Below, one piece after another: positions 47,345 to 57,048 of a DNA stretch of 64,000 nt. Where the stretch lies: the NCBI RefSeq assembly GCF_050033475.1, contig NZ_CP188319.1, positions 930,001 to 994,000 on the forward strand, given 5' to 3'. The notes under the pieces are model-generated. The model was not told where the DNA came from and searched no databases. It saw only the letters and a list, made by a program, of their open reading frames with translations. The stretch is from Cetobacterium sp050033475 (GTDB taxonomy: Bacteria > Fusobacteriota > Fusobacteriia > Fusobacteriales > Fusobacteriaceae). A program made the translations under genes and the position numbers. Numbering within the stretch: position 1 is the first letter of the stretch; every line of letters starts with the position of its first letter.

Positions 47345-49936
47345 ATGAAATCTCTTGAATTAAAAAAAGATATTTATTGGATAGGAACTTTAGATCCAAA
47401 TTTAAGAATTTTTGATATTATAATGGAAACAAAATATGGAACAACATATAATTCATATTTAGTTAAGGGAAAAGAGAAAATAGCAATTTTTGAAACAACA
47501 AAGGAAAAATATTTTGACGATTATTTGAAAGAGTTAGAGGAGAGATTGCCTAATCCAGAAAAAATAGATTATATTGTTGTTGATCATACAGAACCAGACC
47601 ATTCAGGAGCTATTGTAAAATTATTAGATTATGCAAAAAATGCTACTGTTGTAGGAAGTCATACAGCCATAGAGTTTTTAAAAAATATAATAAATAAGGA
47701 TTTTAAATATATAGCAGTAAAAGATGGAGATACAATTGATTTAGGTGGAAAGACTTTGAAATTTATTTCAGCACCATTTTTACATTGGCCTGATTCTATG
47801 TATACTTATATTCCAGAAGATAAAGTTTTAATAACTTGTGATTCTTTTGGATCTCATTATAGTTCAGATAAAATTTTATATTCAAAGTTAACACAGGAAG
47901 AATTAAAAGATTATAGAATTGCCTTAAGATATTATTTCATGTGTATATTTGGACCATTTAAAAAATATGTTCTTCAAGGAATAAATAAAATAAAAGATTT
48001 ACCTATAGATATAATATGTCCAGGACATGGTCCTGTGTTGGATAGAAATCCATTTGATATAGTAAATACATATGAGAAATGGTCTATAGAAGAAAATCCG
48101 AATAAAAGAAAAACAGTTATAATTCCTTATGTAAGTGCATATGGTTATACAGGAAAAATAGCAGAAGAAATAAAAAGAGGTATTGAAGATTATGATTCTT
48201 CTATTGAAGTAAAATTATATAATTTAGATGTTGATAATTTTAAAACTTTAGAAGGTGAAATTCTTAGAGAATTTCAATGGGCAGATGGAATTTTGTTGGG
48301 AAGCTGTACAATAAATGGTGATGCATTGCCTCCTATTTGGAGTTTAGCAACTTCTTTAAATCCAATTATTCACGGAGGAAAATATGCTTCTGCTTTTGGT
48401 TCTTATGGTTGGAGTGGAGAGGCGGTTCCTAATATGATAAAAAGATTAGAAGAACTTAGAATGCATGTATTAGATGGATATATGATTAAGTTTAAACCTT
48501 CAGAAACTGATATGCAAGGAGCATTTAAGTTTGGTCGAGATTTTGGAAAAGCTGTAGCCGAACATATTTTACCAGAGAAAAAAGATAAATATCCAGTAAC
48601 TGAAGAAAAAAATCCAGATAAAAAAATTATGAAATGGAAATGTACAGTTTGTGGTGAAATTTATGAAGGAATAGAACCACCAGAAATTTGCCCTGCTTGT
48701 GGTGTAGGAAGAGAATATTTTATTCCTGTGGAAGATGAGAAACAAGAACCAATAAAGGAACAACATATGAAATTAGTAATAGTTGGAACTGGAATAGCTG
48801 GAGTTACAGCAGCAGAGACAGCAAGAAAAATTAATCCAGCAGCGGAAATATATTTAATTGGAAGAGAAAAGGAGTTACCATATTATAGAACACTTTTATC
48901 AGAGGTTATATATGATAATAAAATTGAAAATAAATTAACATTAAAACCTAAAGAATGGTATGAAGAAAATAGAATAGAGTTAAAATTAGGTTTAGCAATA
49001 AATAATATAAATATAAAAGAAAAATATGTGGAAGCTTTAGATGGCGAAAAATTCTATTATGATAAATTAATACTTGCAAATGGTTCTAGATCAATGGTTC
49101 CAGATATAGGAAATAACAATTTAGCAGGAGTGTTTACCTTAAGAGAAAAAATAGATGTAGATTTAATGAAGAAATATGCTATTGGGAAAAAGAAAGCTAT
49201 AGTAGTTGGAGGAGGAGTACTAGGATTAGAAACAGCTTGGGGATTAAAACAATTAGGAATGAATGTTGAAATCATAGAAATGATGCAAAGAATTTTACCT
49301 AGACAGTTGGATGAAACTGGGTCTGAATTTTTAGAAAAAAATATAGAAGTAAGTGGAATAACAGTTCATAAAAATTCTAGAGTTTCTTCTTTTACAGGAG
49401 AAAATTATGTGGATGGGTTAGTTTTAGATAATGGTAGTAGATTAGATTGTGATATGGTAGTTATAAGCTCTGGAATAGTTCCAAATGTTGAATTAATAGC
49501 AAACAAAGGACTAAAAACTAATAGAGGAATAATTGTAAATAATGAAATGGAAACTTCTATGGAAGATATATATGCCTGTGGAGATGTTGCGGAATACAAT
49601 GGAAGAGTAATTGGACTTTGGCAAATATCCTTGAGTCAAGGAAAAGTAGCAGGATCTAATGCTATGGGAGTTCAAATGAAATATACTGAGGAATTACAAC
49701 CAGTAACATATGAAGGAATGGGAACCCATATAATTTCAGTTGGAACTATAGTAGATACCAAGGATTCATTAGCAGAAGTAGATTCAGAAATGATGAATTA
49801 TAAAAAATTATATTTCAAGGATGAAAAGTTAACAGGTGGTATACTAATAGGAGACATAAGTAAAGGAGTTACAATAATAACTGGTATAAAAAATAGTATA
49901 AACAAAAGTAATCTATTAAAAAAATTATACAATTAG
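47345..49936 (+). CDS. Class F-type flavodiiron protein: FDP + rubredoxin + NADH:rubredoxin reductase fusion
   Basis: An 863-residue cytoplasmic enzyme. Residues 1-250 are a metallo-beta-lactamase-like diiron domain with ligands H81, E83, D85, H86 (HTEPDH), H147, D166 and H228 (PGHGP), all intact. Residues 255-405 are a flavodoxin-like FMN domain. Residues 430-460 are a short rubredoxin with C433/C436 and C449/C452. Residues 475-863 are an FAD/NADH reductase (GTGIAG, GGGVLGLE, ACGDVAEY). One chain can thus carry electrons from NADH to O2 or NO, giving water or N2O. This domain order is known as class F. It suggests an anaerobe that meets oxygen. Confidence 0.94.
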   Translation: MKSLELKKDIYWIGTLDPNLRIFDIIMETKYGTTYNSYLVKGKEKIAIFETTKEKYFDDYLKELEERLPNPEKIDYIVVDHTEPDHSGAIVKLLDYAKNATVVGSHTAIEFLKNIINKDFKYIAVKDGDTIDLGGKTLKFISAPFLHWPDSMYTYIPEDKVLITCDSFGSHYSSDKILYSKLTQEELKDYRIALRYYFMCIFGPFKKYVLQGINKIKDLPIDIICPGHGPVLDRNPFDIVNTYEKWSIEENPNKRKTVIIPYVSAYGYTGKIAEEIKRGIEDYDSSIEVKLYNLDVDNFKTLEGEILREFQWADGILLGSCTINGDALPPIWSLATSLNPIIHGGKYASAFGSYGWSGEAVPNMIKRLEELRMHVLDGYMIKFKPSETDMQGAFKFGRDFGKAVAEHILPEKKDKYPVTEEKNPDKKIMKWKCTVCGEIYEGIEPPEICPACGVGREYFIPVEDEKQEPIKEQHMKLVIVGTGIAGVTAAETARKINPAAEIYLIGREKELPYYRTLLSEVIYDNKIENKLTLKPKEWYEENRIELKLGLAINNINIKEKYVEALDGEKFYYDKLILANGSRSMVPDIGNNNLAGVFTLREKIDVDLMKKYAIGKKKAIVVGGGVLGLETAWGLKQLGMNVEIIEMMQRILPRQLDETGSEFLEKNIEVSGITVHKNSRVSSFTGENYVDGLVLDNGSRLDCDMVVISSGIVPNVELIANKGLKTNRGIIVNNEMETSMEDIYACGDVAEYNGRVIGLWQISLSQGKVAGSNAMGVQMKYTEELQPVTYEGMGTHIISVGTIVDTKDSLAEVDSEMMNYKKLYFKDEKLTGGILIGDISKGVTIITGIKNSINKSNLLKKLYN

Positions 49937-49942
49937 TAAAAT

Positions 49943-49972
49943 TTGACAAAGGATATTGTCCTATGATAGAGT
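49943..49972 (+). promoter_or_regulatory. Promoter of trxA with a small inverted repeat
   Basis: TTGACA (49943-49948), 18 bases, TAGAGT (49967-49972). GACAA and TTGTC (49945-49960) form a small inverted repeat over the -35 that could hold a regulator. Confidence 0.55.
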
Positions 49973-50024
49973 AAAAAAGATTAGAACTTGATAAGAGTTT
50001 TGCCAGATTAAGGAGGATGTTAGA

Positions 50025-50342
50025 ATGAGTAACATAGTGAAATTAGATATGAATAACTTTAAACAGGAAGTATTAGAAGCTAAAGGTGTAGTTTTAGTTG
50101 ATTTCTGGGCAGACTGGTGCGGGCCTTGTAAAATGCTAGGACCTATCTTAGATGAATTATCAATGGAATTAAAAAACATAAAAATAGCTAAAGTAAATGT
50201 AGATGAGAGTGGAGAATTAGCTGGAGAATATGGAATTAGAAGTATTCCAACTATGATTGTATTTAAGGATGGACAAAAAATTGATCAAATGGTTGGGTTA
50301 AAACAAAAAGCAGAATTAAAAGAATTATTACAACAATACTAA
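50025..50342 (+). CDS. trxA: Thioredoxin
   Basis: A 105-residue thiol-disulfide oxidoreductase with active site WCGPC (residues 31-35) in VDFWADWCGPCKMLGP and the cis-proline loop SIPTMIVFKDG. Length and fold marks are standard. It should reduce cytoplasmic proteins with electrons from a thioredoxin reductase not in this window. It is next to the flavodiiron gene but has its own promoter and terminator. Confidence 0.97.
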   Translation: MSNIVKLDMNNFKQEVLEAKGVVLVDFWADWCGPCKMLGPILDELSMELKNIKIAKVNVDESGELAGEYGIRSIPTMIVFKDGQKIDQMVGLKQKAELKELLQQY

Positions 50343-50369
50343 TTAATAAAAAATTGAGATAAAAGGTTC

Positions 50370-50394
50370 AAGGTTGCTATTGGCAACCTTTTTT
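50370..50394 (+). terminator. Terminator of trxA
   Basis: AAGGTTGC (50370-50377) pairs perfectly with GCAACCTT (50383-50390), T to 50394. Confidence 0.9.
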
Positions 50395-50409
50395 ATTATA
50401 TGTTATAAT
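50380..50409 (+). promoter_or_regulatory. Candidate lptD promoter overlapping the trxA terminator
   Basis: TTGGCA (50380-50385) lies in the loop and right arm of the trxA terminator; TATAAT (50404-50409) is 18 bases on. Confidence 0.5.
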
Positions 50410-50444
50410 TAATGGTATATAAGGGAAATGGGAGAGGAGTTTCT

Positions 50445-53400
50445 ATGAAAAAAAGAATCTATCTAATTGCATCCTTGGTACTAGTTGGATTTATGACAAA
50501 GGCAAATGCAGAAAGCAACAATGAAGTTGATATAGATTTGAACAATGATACATTGATATCTACAGAGGGTGTTAATGTAAAATATGGACAATTAAAATTA
50601 AAAGCTTTTGATTTAAAGAGAGATGAAAAAGCAAATAAAGCATATATAAATGGAGATTTCTTTATTGAAGCAAATGATCCGACGGGAACTTTAAAAGTAG
50701 ATTCTAGAAATGGAATTTTTTCTCTAGACGGAAATAAAGGAAGTCTAGGAAAAACTATGGGTTATTTGGAAGTAGGAAAAGTAACTGGTGCAGAAGCTCC
50801 TAATGACAAAATTTATTTTGGTGGAGAAAGCTCAACCTATGATCAGGGAACTGTCTATTTGAAAAATGCATGGTTTACAACAGATCCTAAAATAGCAAGG
50901 GTAAAAAATCCTTTAGAAGTAGGATATCATTTACAATCTGATTTAATAACTGTGGAACCAGATAAACAAATAACATTTAAAAATTCAGATTTATTTATAG
51001 GAAATAAGGATGTATTGCCTTTTACAATGCCTTGGTATAGATTGAATATAAGAAAGGGCTCTATGGTACCATTATTTCCATCTTGGGGAACTGATAAGGA
51101 TCTAGGATGGTTTGTTTCTTGGGGATTTCTATATGGGAATAAAGATAGTAAATTTAAAGGAGGTTTTGCTCCTAAATTTGGTGATAGAATTGGAACGATG
51201 ATAGGAAGATGGGAAAATTGGTATACAACAGATCACTATGGAACAAGTAAATTAAATGTAACGGATTGGTTGATACATAAAAAAGCTGATAGAAATGATC
51301 CTATTAGAAGATTTGATAGATGGGATGTGGATTATGCCCATGATTATTCAGGAGAATATGGTAAATTTAATTTCAACTATAGAAATGCTACTTATAATCA
51401 AATTCCAAGATTAAAAGATATAATAGAAGACTATGATAGATCAGGAAAAATTTCTCAAAAAAAAGGGAATTGGAATTATGTAGATGGAGTTCCTGATTTT
51501 GGAGGAAATATAGGTTTTTATTCATTAGATACTGATTTAACAGGATTAGGTGAAGATAAGGATATTTCGATAAAAGCTAAAACAAAATTAGTTTCAGATA
51601 AGAAAGCGTATGGTCTTATTGTTGCAGATGATTTAGATGATTTAGGATATGATTCTCAAGAGGATTATGACTTATATAGTGATGTAGCTGTAAAAAAAGA
51701 AAATAAGAGATATGTTGCAGGAGGATATTATAAGTATTTACATGATATGGATCCTGGATCAACACCAAAGGATTTACAATCTCATGGAGAGGACTTTGGA
51801 TTTAATTTTACAGATAAAAAATATAACTATGGTTTTACTTATGATGAGGCAAATGGAGATAAATATAGAAAATTAAATTCATGGGAAAGAGATCCAAATT
51901 TAAGTGATATTTCAACTAAATGGAATATAGATGGAATAAAAGTGGATTATACTCCTTGGACTGTGGCAGAATATGATATTTATGATAGTAGAAAACTTAA
52001 TCTTTTTGCAGGAGAATATGATTTTATAGGAGATAGTACTTTTAAAACTAATTATAATTATGATTATTTTAATCATAAATTAAACTTAGACTATGATCCT
52101 TTAAGAGATGCCTATGGGTTATCTAAAACTAATAAAAGAGATACAGAGTATAATAGATATGAAAATATTATATTCCATAAGTATGAAGAAAATAAAGGAA
52201 CAGTGGACTTCAACTTATACAATACAACCTTAACATTAGGTGGAGGAGAAGCTAGAGAAGAAATTTGGGATAGGGAAGGAATTTATAACTATTCCAATGA
52301 AAGTGATGCCTATAAAAAATATATAAATAATTCAAACTTCTATGAAGTGGGATTGGCTCAAAAAAATATAAACTTAGATAAGTTTGGAAAATTAAATTTA
52401 AATGGAAATTTAAGATACGATGACTATACTAAGGGATATCTTCAAGGAGTTAATGAATTTGGTAATAAAGGTAGAGAAATTTCTACAAATGATGGATCTA
52501 CAAGAACGTCTTTCGGCTTAGTTCATAATATAACTTTATATGATAATAGTTGGAATAAAAATAGAATAGCAGATATAAATTTAAATAACCAATTTACATA
52601 TGACTATCAACACTATACATATAATTCAGGTGATGATAATAAAAATATAGGTAAAGATTTGAGATTAAGACATAAGGAAAATAAAAATCAATTTAAAGAT
52701 ACTGTTAATTTTAATTTAGGAAATACAGAAACTAAATATACATTTGATTACACAGAAGTAAAAAGAGCTTCAAATGATAAGAAAAAAGCTCAAATAATAA
52801 AACAAAATGTAGATTTTAAAATTGATGAAAAAAGTAGTTTAGGATTTGAGTATAATCAGGACAAAAGATACACAGATGGTGGAGCTTTTAGAAAAGAAAT
52901 CAATAAAAACTATAATGATTTGACATTTAGAAATTATGGAGTAAACTATACTTATTTAAATAATAATTTTTATTATAAAAATCAAACAATAAAATCCTAT
53001 TTAGCAGATGGAACTATGCTACCAGGTTATTATGCATATGATAGTTCTAGGGAAAAAATATCGGAAAATATTTATGGATATTCCTATAAATTTGATGAGA
53101 ATGTTTTAAATTTAGAATATTCAAATTCAAAGGATAATAGATATAATATAACTAAAAATCAAAAAGAAATAGATGGAAAAATTAATAAATATTCGGTATC
53201 ATATTTAGATGGTGGAGATATTGAAAATTTCTATAAGGCATCCTATGAAACTTATGATCGTCAAAGAAATGCTAATATTGAAAAATGGAATTCAGATGTT
53301 ATTTTCTTGAGATATGATTATAGAGATAAGAGATTTAGTGATGAGGAATTGGTTTCCTATGCTTCTTCAGAGTATAAAAAGAGACCAGATCAATTAACAT

Positions 53401-54050
53401 CGGAAGATATAGCTAGAATTAGACAAATATTAGCGGATAGGGCGAATAATAGAGAGTCTACAAGATTTGATTTAAATGGAATAATGGATAACCAAGTTTA
53501 TTTTGGAGATTATAGACGTAGTTTATCAACATCTTTAATGTTACAAGAAAATAAGAAAAAAGGTTCATTAGAAAAAATTGAGGCTAGATTATTTGGTTCC
53601 TACGACAGATATGGAGTTGGATATAAATATACACAAGAATCACAATTTAATACAGTTAATCTTTGGCAAGATACAGAAAGAGAGCATGAGTTTAGTTTAA
53701 GTGCTAAGATAGGAAGACCAAGTGAAGGTTGGAGAATAAAATCTTATATTAAGTTCTTAGATAATTTAGATAATAATCCAGATGGACCAAATAAAGGAAG
53801 AAGAACTTTTGATGGAATTGGAGTAGAATTAGGAAAAGAATTTGGATATTATGAGTGGTCTGTGGGATATTTAAGAGAATATAGTTATCAAAGTAGAGAT
53901 TATGAATGGAAAGTGGCACTACAATTTAAATTGTTAACATTCCCAAATATGAATATATTTGGTTTAGGTGCAACAACAGATGATAGTAAGAAAACAAGCC
54001 CAGATACTTACCTATTTAATGGTTTAAAAGTAGATGAGGTAGATCAATAA
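50445..54050 (+). CDS. lptD: LptD-like outer-membrane LPS assembly protein, very long and cysteine-free
   Basis: A 1201-residue protein with signal peptide (cleavage after MTKANA). The N-terminal 200 residues look like an OstA/LptA-type jellyroll (DLNNDTLISTEGVNVKYGQ, IYFGGESSTYDQGTVYL). The rest is a large beta-barrel with MPWYRLNIRKGSMVPLFPS, a region typical of LptD, and many YxF/YxY strands. E. coli LptD is 784 residues and needs two disulfides; I find no cysteine in this protein. It should insert LPS into the outer leaflet. The ATG at 50445 follows GAGAGGAGTTTCT. It is 22 bases ahead of thrS. Confidence 0.85.
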   Translation: MKKRIYLIASLVLVGFMTKANAESNNEVDIDLNNDTLISTEGVNVKYGQLKLKAFDLKRDEKANKAYINGDFFIEANDPTGTLKVDSRNGIFSLDGNKGSLGKTMGYLEVGKVTGAEAPNDKIYFGGESSTYDQGTVYLKNAWFTTDPKIARVKNPLEVGYHLQSDLITVEPDKQITFKNSDLFIGNKDVLPFTMPWYRLNIRKGSMVPLFPSWGTDKDLGWFVSWGFLYGNKDSKFKGGFAPKFGDRIGTMIGRWENWYTTDHYGTSKLNVTDWLIHKKADRNDPIRRFDRWDVDYAHDYSGEYGKFNFNYRNATYNQIPRLKDIIEDYDRSGKISQKKGNWNYVDGVPDFGGNIGFYSLDTDLTGLGEDKDISIKAKTKLVSDKKAYGLIVADDLDDLGYDSQEDYDLYSDVAVKKENKRYVAGGYYKYLHDMDPGSTPKDLQSHGEDFGFNFTDKKYNYGFTYDEANGDKYRKLNSWERDPNLSDISTKWNIDGIKVDYTPWTVAEYDIYDSRKLNLFAGEYDFIGDSTFKTNYNYDYFNHKLNLDYDPLRDAYGLSKTNKRDTEYNRYENIIFHKYEENKGTVDFNLYNTTLTLGGGEAREEIWDREGIYNYSNESDAYKKYINNSNFYEVGLAQKNINLDKFGKLNLNGNLRYDDYTKGYLQGVNEFGNKGREISTNDGSTRTSFGLVHNITLYDNSWNKNRIADINLNNQFTYDYQHYTYNSGDDNKNIGKDLRLRHKENKNQFKDTVNFNLGNTETKYTFDYTEVKRASNDKKKAQIIKQNVDFKIDEKSSLGFEYNQDKRYTDGGAFRKEINKNYNDLTFRNYGVNYTYLNNNFYYKNQTIKSYLADGTMLPGYYAYDSSREKISENIYGYSYKFDENVLNLEYSNSKDNRYNITKNQKEIDGKINKYSVSYLDGGDIENFYKASYETYDRQRNANIEKWNSDVIFLRYDYRDKRFSDEELVSYASSEYKKRPDQLTSEDIARIRQILADRANNRESTRFDLNGIMDNQVYFGDYRRSLSTSLMLQENKKKGSLEKIEARLFGSYDRYGVGYKYTQESQFNTVNLWQDTEREHEFSLSAKIGRPSEGWRIKSYIKFLDNLDNNPDGPNKGRRTFDGIGVELGKEFGYYEWSVGYLREYSYQSRDYEWKVALQFKLLTFPNMNIFGLGATTDDSKKTSPDTYLFNGLKVDEVDQ

Positions 54051-54072
54051 TATAGAAATTAGAGGTGGAATT

Positions 54073-55983
54073 ATGAAGGTTATATTACCAAGCGGAGATA
54101 TTAAGGAATTTGAAAATTCCGTAAATATGTTTGAAGTAGCTAAAAGTATAAGTAACTCTTTAGCTAAAAAAGCTTTAGCAGCAAAAGTAGATGGAAAATT
54201 AGTTGATATGAGCTATGTATTAGATAAAGATGCAAATGTTGAAATTATAACTCCAGATACAGAAGAAGGAGAAGAAATTATAAGACACTCAACAGCTCAC
54301 TTGATGGCACAGGCTGTTACAAGATTATTCCCTGGAACTAAGGTAGCTATAGGACCAGCAATTGAAAATGGATTTTATTATGATTTTGATCCAGAAAAGC
54401 AGTTTACAGATGAAGATTTAGAAAAAATTGAAGCTGAAATGAAAAAAATTGCTAAGGAAAATATAAAAGTTGAAAGAGTAGATATGACTAGAGAAGATGC
54501 AATAGAGCATTTTAAAAATCTAGGAGAAGACTACAAAGTTGAAATTATAACAGATATTGCTAAGGGAGAAATTTTATCTTTCTATAAGCAAGGAGATTTC
54601 ATGGATTTATGTAGAGGACCTCATGTTCCATCTACATCATATTTAAAAGCTTTTAAGTTAAAGTCAGTAGCAGGAGCTTATTGGAGAGGAGATTCTAATA
54701 ACAAAATGTTACAAAGAATCTACGGATTTGCTTTTGGAGATGACAAAAGATTAAAAGATTACTTAAAATTCTTAGAAGAAGCTGAAAAAAGAGATCATAG
54801 AAAATTAGGAAAAGAATTAGAATTATTCTTTACAAGTGACTTTGGACCAGGATTCCCATTCTTCTTACCAAAAGGAATGAGAATGAGAAATACTCTTATT
54901 GATTTATGGAGAAGAGAGCATGAAAAAGCTGGTTATGATATGATCAGTACTCCTATAATGTTAAACAAAGAACTATGGGAAACTTCAGGACACTGGGCAA
55001 ACTATAGAGAAAATATGTATACTTCAACAATTGATGATGTTGAATTTGCAATAAAACCAATGAACTGTCCAGGAGGAGTTTTAGTTTATAAGCATGATTT
55101 ACATTCTTATAAAGATTTACCAATTAGAGCTGGAGAATTAGGAATAGTTCATAGACATGAATTTTCAGGAGCTTTACATGGATTAATGAGAGTAAGAAAC
55201 TTTACACAGGATGATGCTCATATCTTTATGACTCCTGATCAAATAGAGCAGGAAATCATAGGTGTAGTTAACTTAATCGATAAATTCTATAGAGGATTAT
55301 TTGGATTTGAATATCATATCGAATTATCAACAAGACCAGAAAAAGCTATAGGATCTTTAGAGATTTGGGATAAAGCAGAAGATGCTTTAAAATCAGCCTT
55401 AGAAAAGATTGGAAAACCATATAAATTAAATCCTGGGGATGGAGCTTTCTACGGACCAAAATTAGACTTTAAAATTAAAGATGCTATAGGAAGAACTTGG
55501 CAATGTGGAACAATTCAATTGGACTTCAATTTACCAGAAAGATTTGATATAAACTATATAGGTGAAGATGGAGAAAAACATAGACCAGTAATGATACATA
55601 GAGTTGTTTATGGATCTTTAGAAAGATTCATGGGAATTTTAATTGAGCACTATGCTGGAGCATTCCCAACTTGGTTAGCACCAGTTCAAGTTAAAGTTAT
55701 AACTATAAATGATGAGGTAGTACCATATGCTAAGGAAGTAATGGAACTATTAAAAGATAAAGATATAAAAGTTGAATTAGATGATAGAGCAGAATCTATA
55801 GGTTATAAAATTAGAGAAGCTAATGGAAAATATAAAATACCAGTACAATTAATAATTGGTAAAAATGAAGTAGAAAATAGAGAAGTTAACGTTAGAAGAT
55901 TTGGTTCACAAGAACAAGTTACAATGAGTTTAGATAATTTCTTATCTATGATTTGTGATGAAGCAAAACCAAAGTTTAACTAA
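54073..55983 (+). CDS. thrS: Threonyl-tRNA synthetase
   Basis: A 636-residue class II synthetase. It has an N-terminal TGS domain (MKVILPSGDIKEFE), an editing domain with HSTAHLMAQAV and MDLCRGPHVPST, the catalytic core with the zinc cysteine in KPMNCPGG and zinc histidines in IVHRHEFSGALHGLMRVR, and a C-terminal anticodon-binding domain. Length is normal. It is 22 bases after lptD, so there is no room for a T-box; it is probably cotranscribed with lptD. A terminator follows. Confidence 0.98.
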   Translation: MKVILPSGDIKEFENSVNMFEVAKSISNSLAKKALAAKVDGKLVDMSYVLDKDANVEIITPDTEEGEEIIRHSTAHLMAQAVTRLFPGTKVAIGPAIENGFYYDFDPEKQFTDEDLEKIEAEMKKIAKENIKVERVDMTREDAIEHFKNLGEDYKVEIITDIAKGEILSFYKQGDFMDLCRGPHVPSTSYLKAFKLKSVAGAYWRGDSNNKMLQRIYGFAFGDDKRLKDYLKFLEEAEKRDHRKLGKELELFFTSDFGPGFPFFLPKGMRMRNTLIDLWRREHEKAGYDMISTPIMLNKELWETSGHWANYRENMYTSTIDDVEFAIKPMNCPGGVLVYKHDLHSYKDLPIRAGELGIVHRHEFSGALHGLMRVRNFTQDDAHIFMTPDQIEQEIIGVVNLIDKFYRGLFGFEYHIELSTRPEKAIGSLEIWDKAEDALKSALEKIGKPYKLNPGDGAFYGPKLDFKIKDAIGRTWQCGTIQLDFNLPERFDINYIGEDGEKHRPVMIHRVVYGSLERFMGILIEHYAGAFPTWLAPVQVKVITINDEVVPYAKEVMELLKDKDIKVELDDRAESIGYKIREANGKYKIPVQLIIGKNEVENREVNVRRFGSQEQVTMSLDNFLSMICDEAKPKFN

Positions 55984-55991
55984 AAAAAGTT

Positions 55992-56024
55992 AGAGGGGTG
56001 TCTGAAATAGACACTCCTCTTTTT
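55992..56024 (+). terminator. Terminator of lptD-thrS
   Basis: AGAGGGGTGTCT (55992-56003) pairs with AGACACTCCTCT (56009-56020; one G-U) around five bases, then TTTT. Confidence 0.88.
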
Positions 56025-56040
56025 CATGTATACACTATTA

Positions 56041-56069
56041 TTGAAAAGATGTTGTAAATATGGTAAAAT
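56041..56069 (+). promoter_or_regulatory. Promoter of dus-mutS-lptCA-lptB
   Basis: TTGAAA (56041-56046), 17 bases, TAAAAT (56064-56069). Confidence 0.72.
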
Positions 56070-56104
56070 TTCTTGATTATATTAGTAATTAATGGAGGAA
56101 AAAA

Positions 56105-57037
56105 ATGAAGATATTTATAGCTCCTATGGCAGGAGTTACTGACTATACATTTAGAGGAATTTTACAGGAATATAAACCAGATTTAGTTTTTACAGAAATG
56201 GTAAGTGTTAACGCATTGGAAATGGCAAATGAAAAAACATTAAATCAAATTTTAAAGATTAGAGATGGAGAAGCGGTACAAATATTTGGAAAAGATATTG
56301 ATAAAATGATTTATAGTGCTAAGTATATAGAAAAAATGGGTGTTAAGCATATAGATATAAATGCAGGATGTCCAGTTAATAAAATTATAAAAAATGGTTA
56401 TGGAGCAGCACTATTAGAAGATCCAGAACATATAAAAAGAATTTTATTTGAGGTTAGATCAGCTTTAAATGATGATACAGCTCTTTCTATAAAAACTAGA
56501 GTTGGATATAAAGGTATTAAGCAACATGTGAATATAGCTAAAATGGCTGAAGAAGCTGGATGTACTCATATAACTATTCACGGAAGAACAAGAGAACAAA
56601 TGTATACTGGAAAAGCAAATTGGGACTTAATTAAAGAAGTAAAAGAAAGTGTAGGGATTGATGTAATAGGGAATGGAGATATTTTTACAGCTGAAGATGC
56701 AGTTGAAAAGGTAAAACATTCAGGGGTTGATGGAATAATGTTAGCTAGAGGAATTTGTGGGAATCCTTGGTTAATAAGAGAGATTCAGGAGATTTTTAAG
56801 TATGGAGAAGTAAAAAGTGAAATAACTCAAGAGGAGAGATTAGAATTGGCAATAAAGCATGTTTTATTAGCTAAGGAAGATAATCCTGATAAAGAGTTTC
56901 AATTTGAAATGAGAAAACATTTATGTTGGTATTTAAAAGGATTGAGACATGCAACTACTTTAAAAAACTGTATAAATCAAATGGATAATTATGATGAAAT
57001 AATAGAGCTTTTAGAAAAGGCTAAATGCAACTTATAG
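56105..57037 (+). CDS. dus: tRNA dihydrouridine synthase
   Basis: A 310-residue FMN-dependent reductase of uridines in tRNA. It begins IFIAPMAGVTDYTFRG; the catalytic cysteine is in NAGCPVNKI, and KTRVGY and HGRTREQMYTG are conserved FMN/tRNA-binding parts. It is closest by eye to the DusB group, but the subtype is not secure. It has an AATGGAGGAAAAA ribosome site, follows a promoter, and heads an operon with mutS and the Lpt genes. Confidence 0.93.
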   Translation: MKIFIAPMAGVTDYTFRGILQEYKPDLVFTEMVSVNALEMANEKTLNQILKIRDGEAVQIFGKDIDKMIYSAKYIEKMGVKHIDINAGCPVNKIIKNGYGAALLEDPEHIKRILFEVRSALNDDTALSIKTRVGYKGIKQHVNIAKMAEEAGCTHITIHGRTREQMYTGKANWDLIKEVKESVGIDVIGNGDIFTAEDAVEKVKHSGVDGIMLARGICGNPWLIREIQEIFKYGEVKSEITQEERLELAIKHVLLAKEDNPDKEFQFEMRKHLCWYLKGLRHATTLKNCINQMDNYDEIIELLEKAKCNL

Positions 57038-57048
57038 GGAGTGATTTT

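Noticed and set aside
54051..54072. T-box leader before thrS (and before alaS at 63172-63203).
   Set aside because: The gaps are only 22 and 32 bases, too short for a T-box.
57025..57048. ATG 57025 as the mutS start, overlapping dus.
   Set aside because: It has no ribosome site and adds eight residues; TTG 57049 has GGGAG seven bases upstream and matches MutS N-termini.
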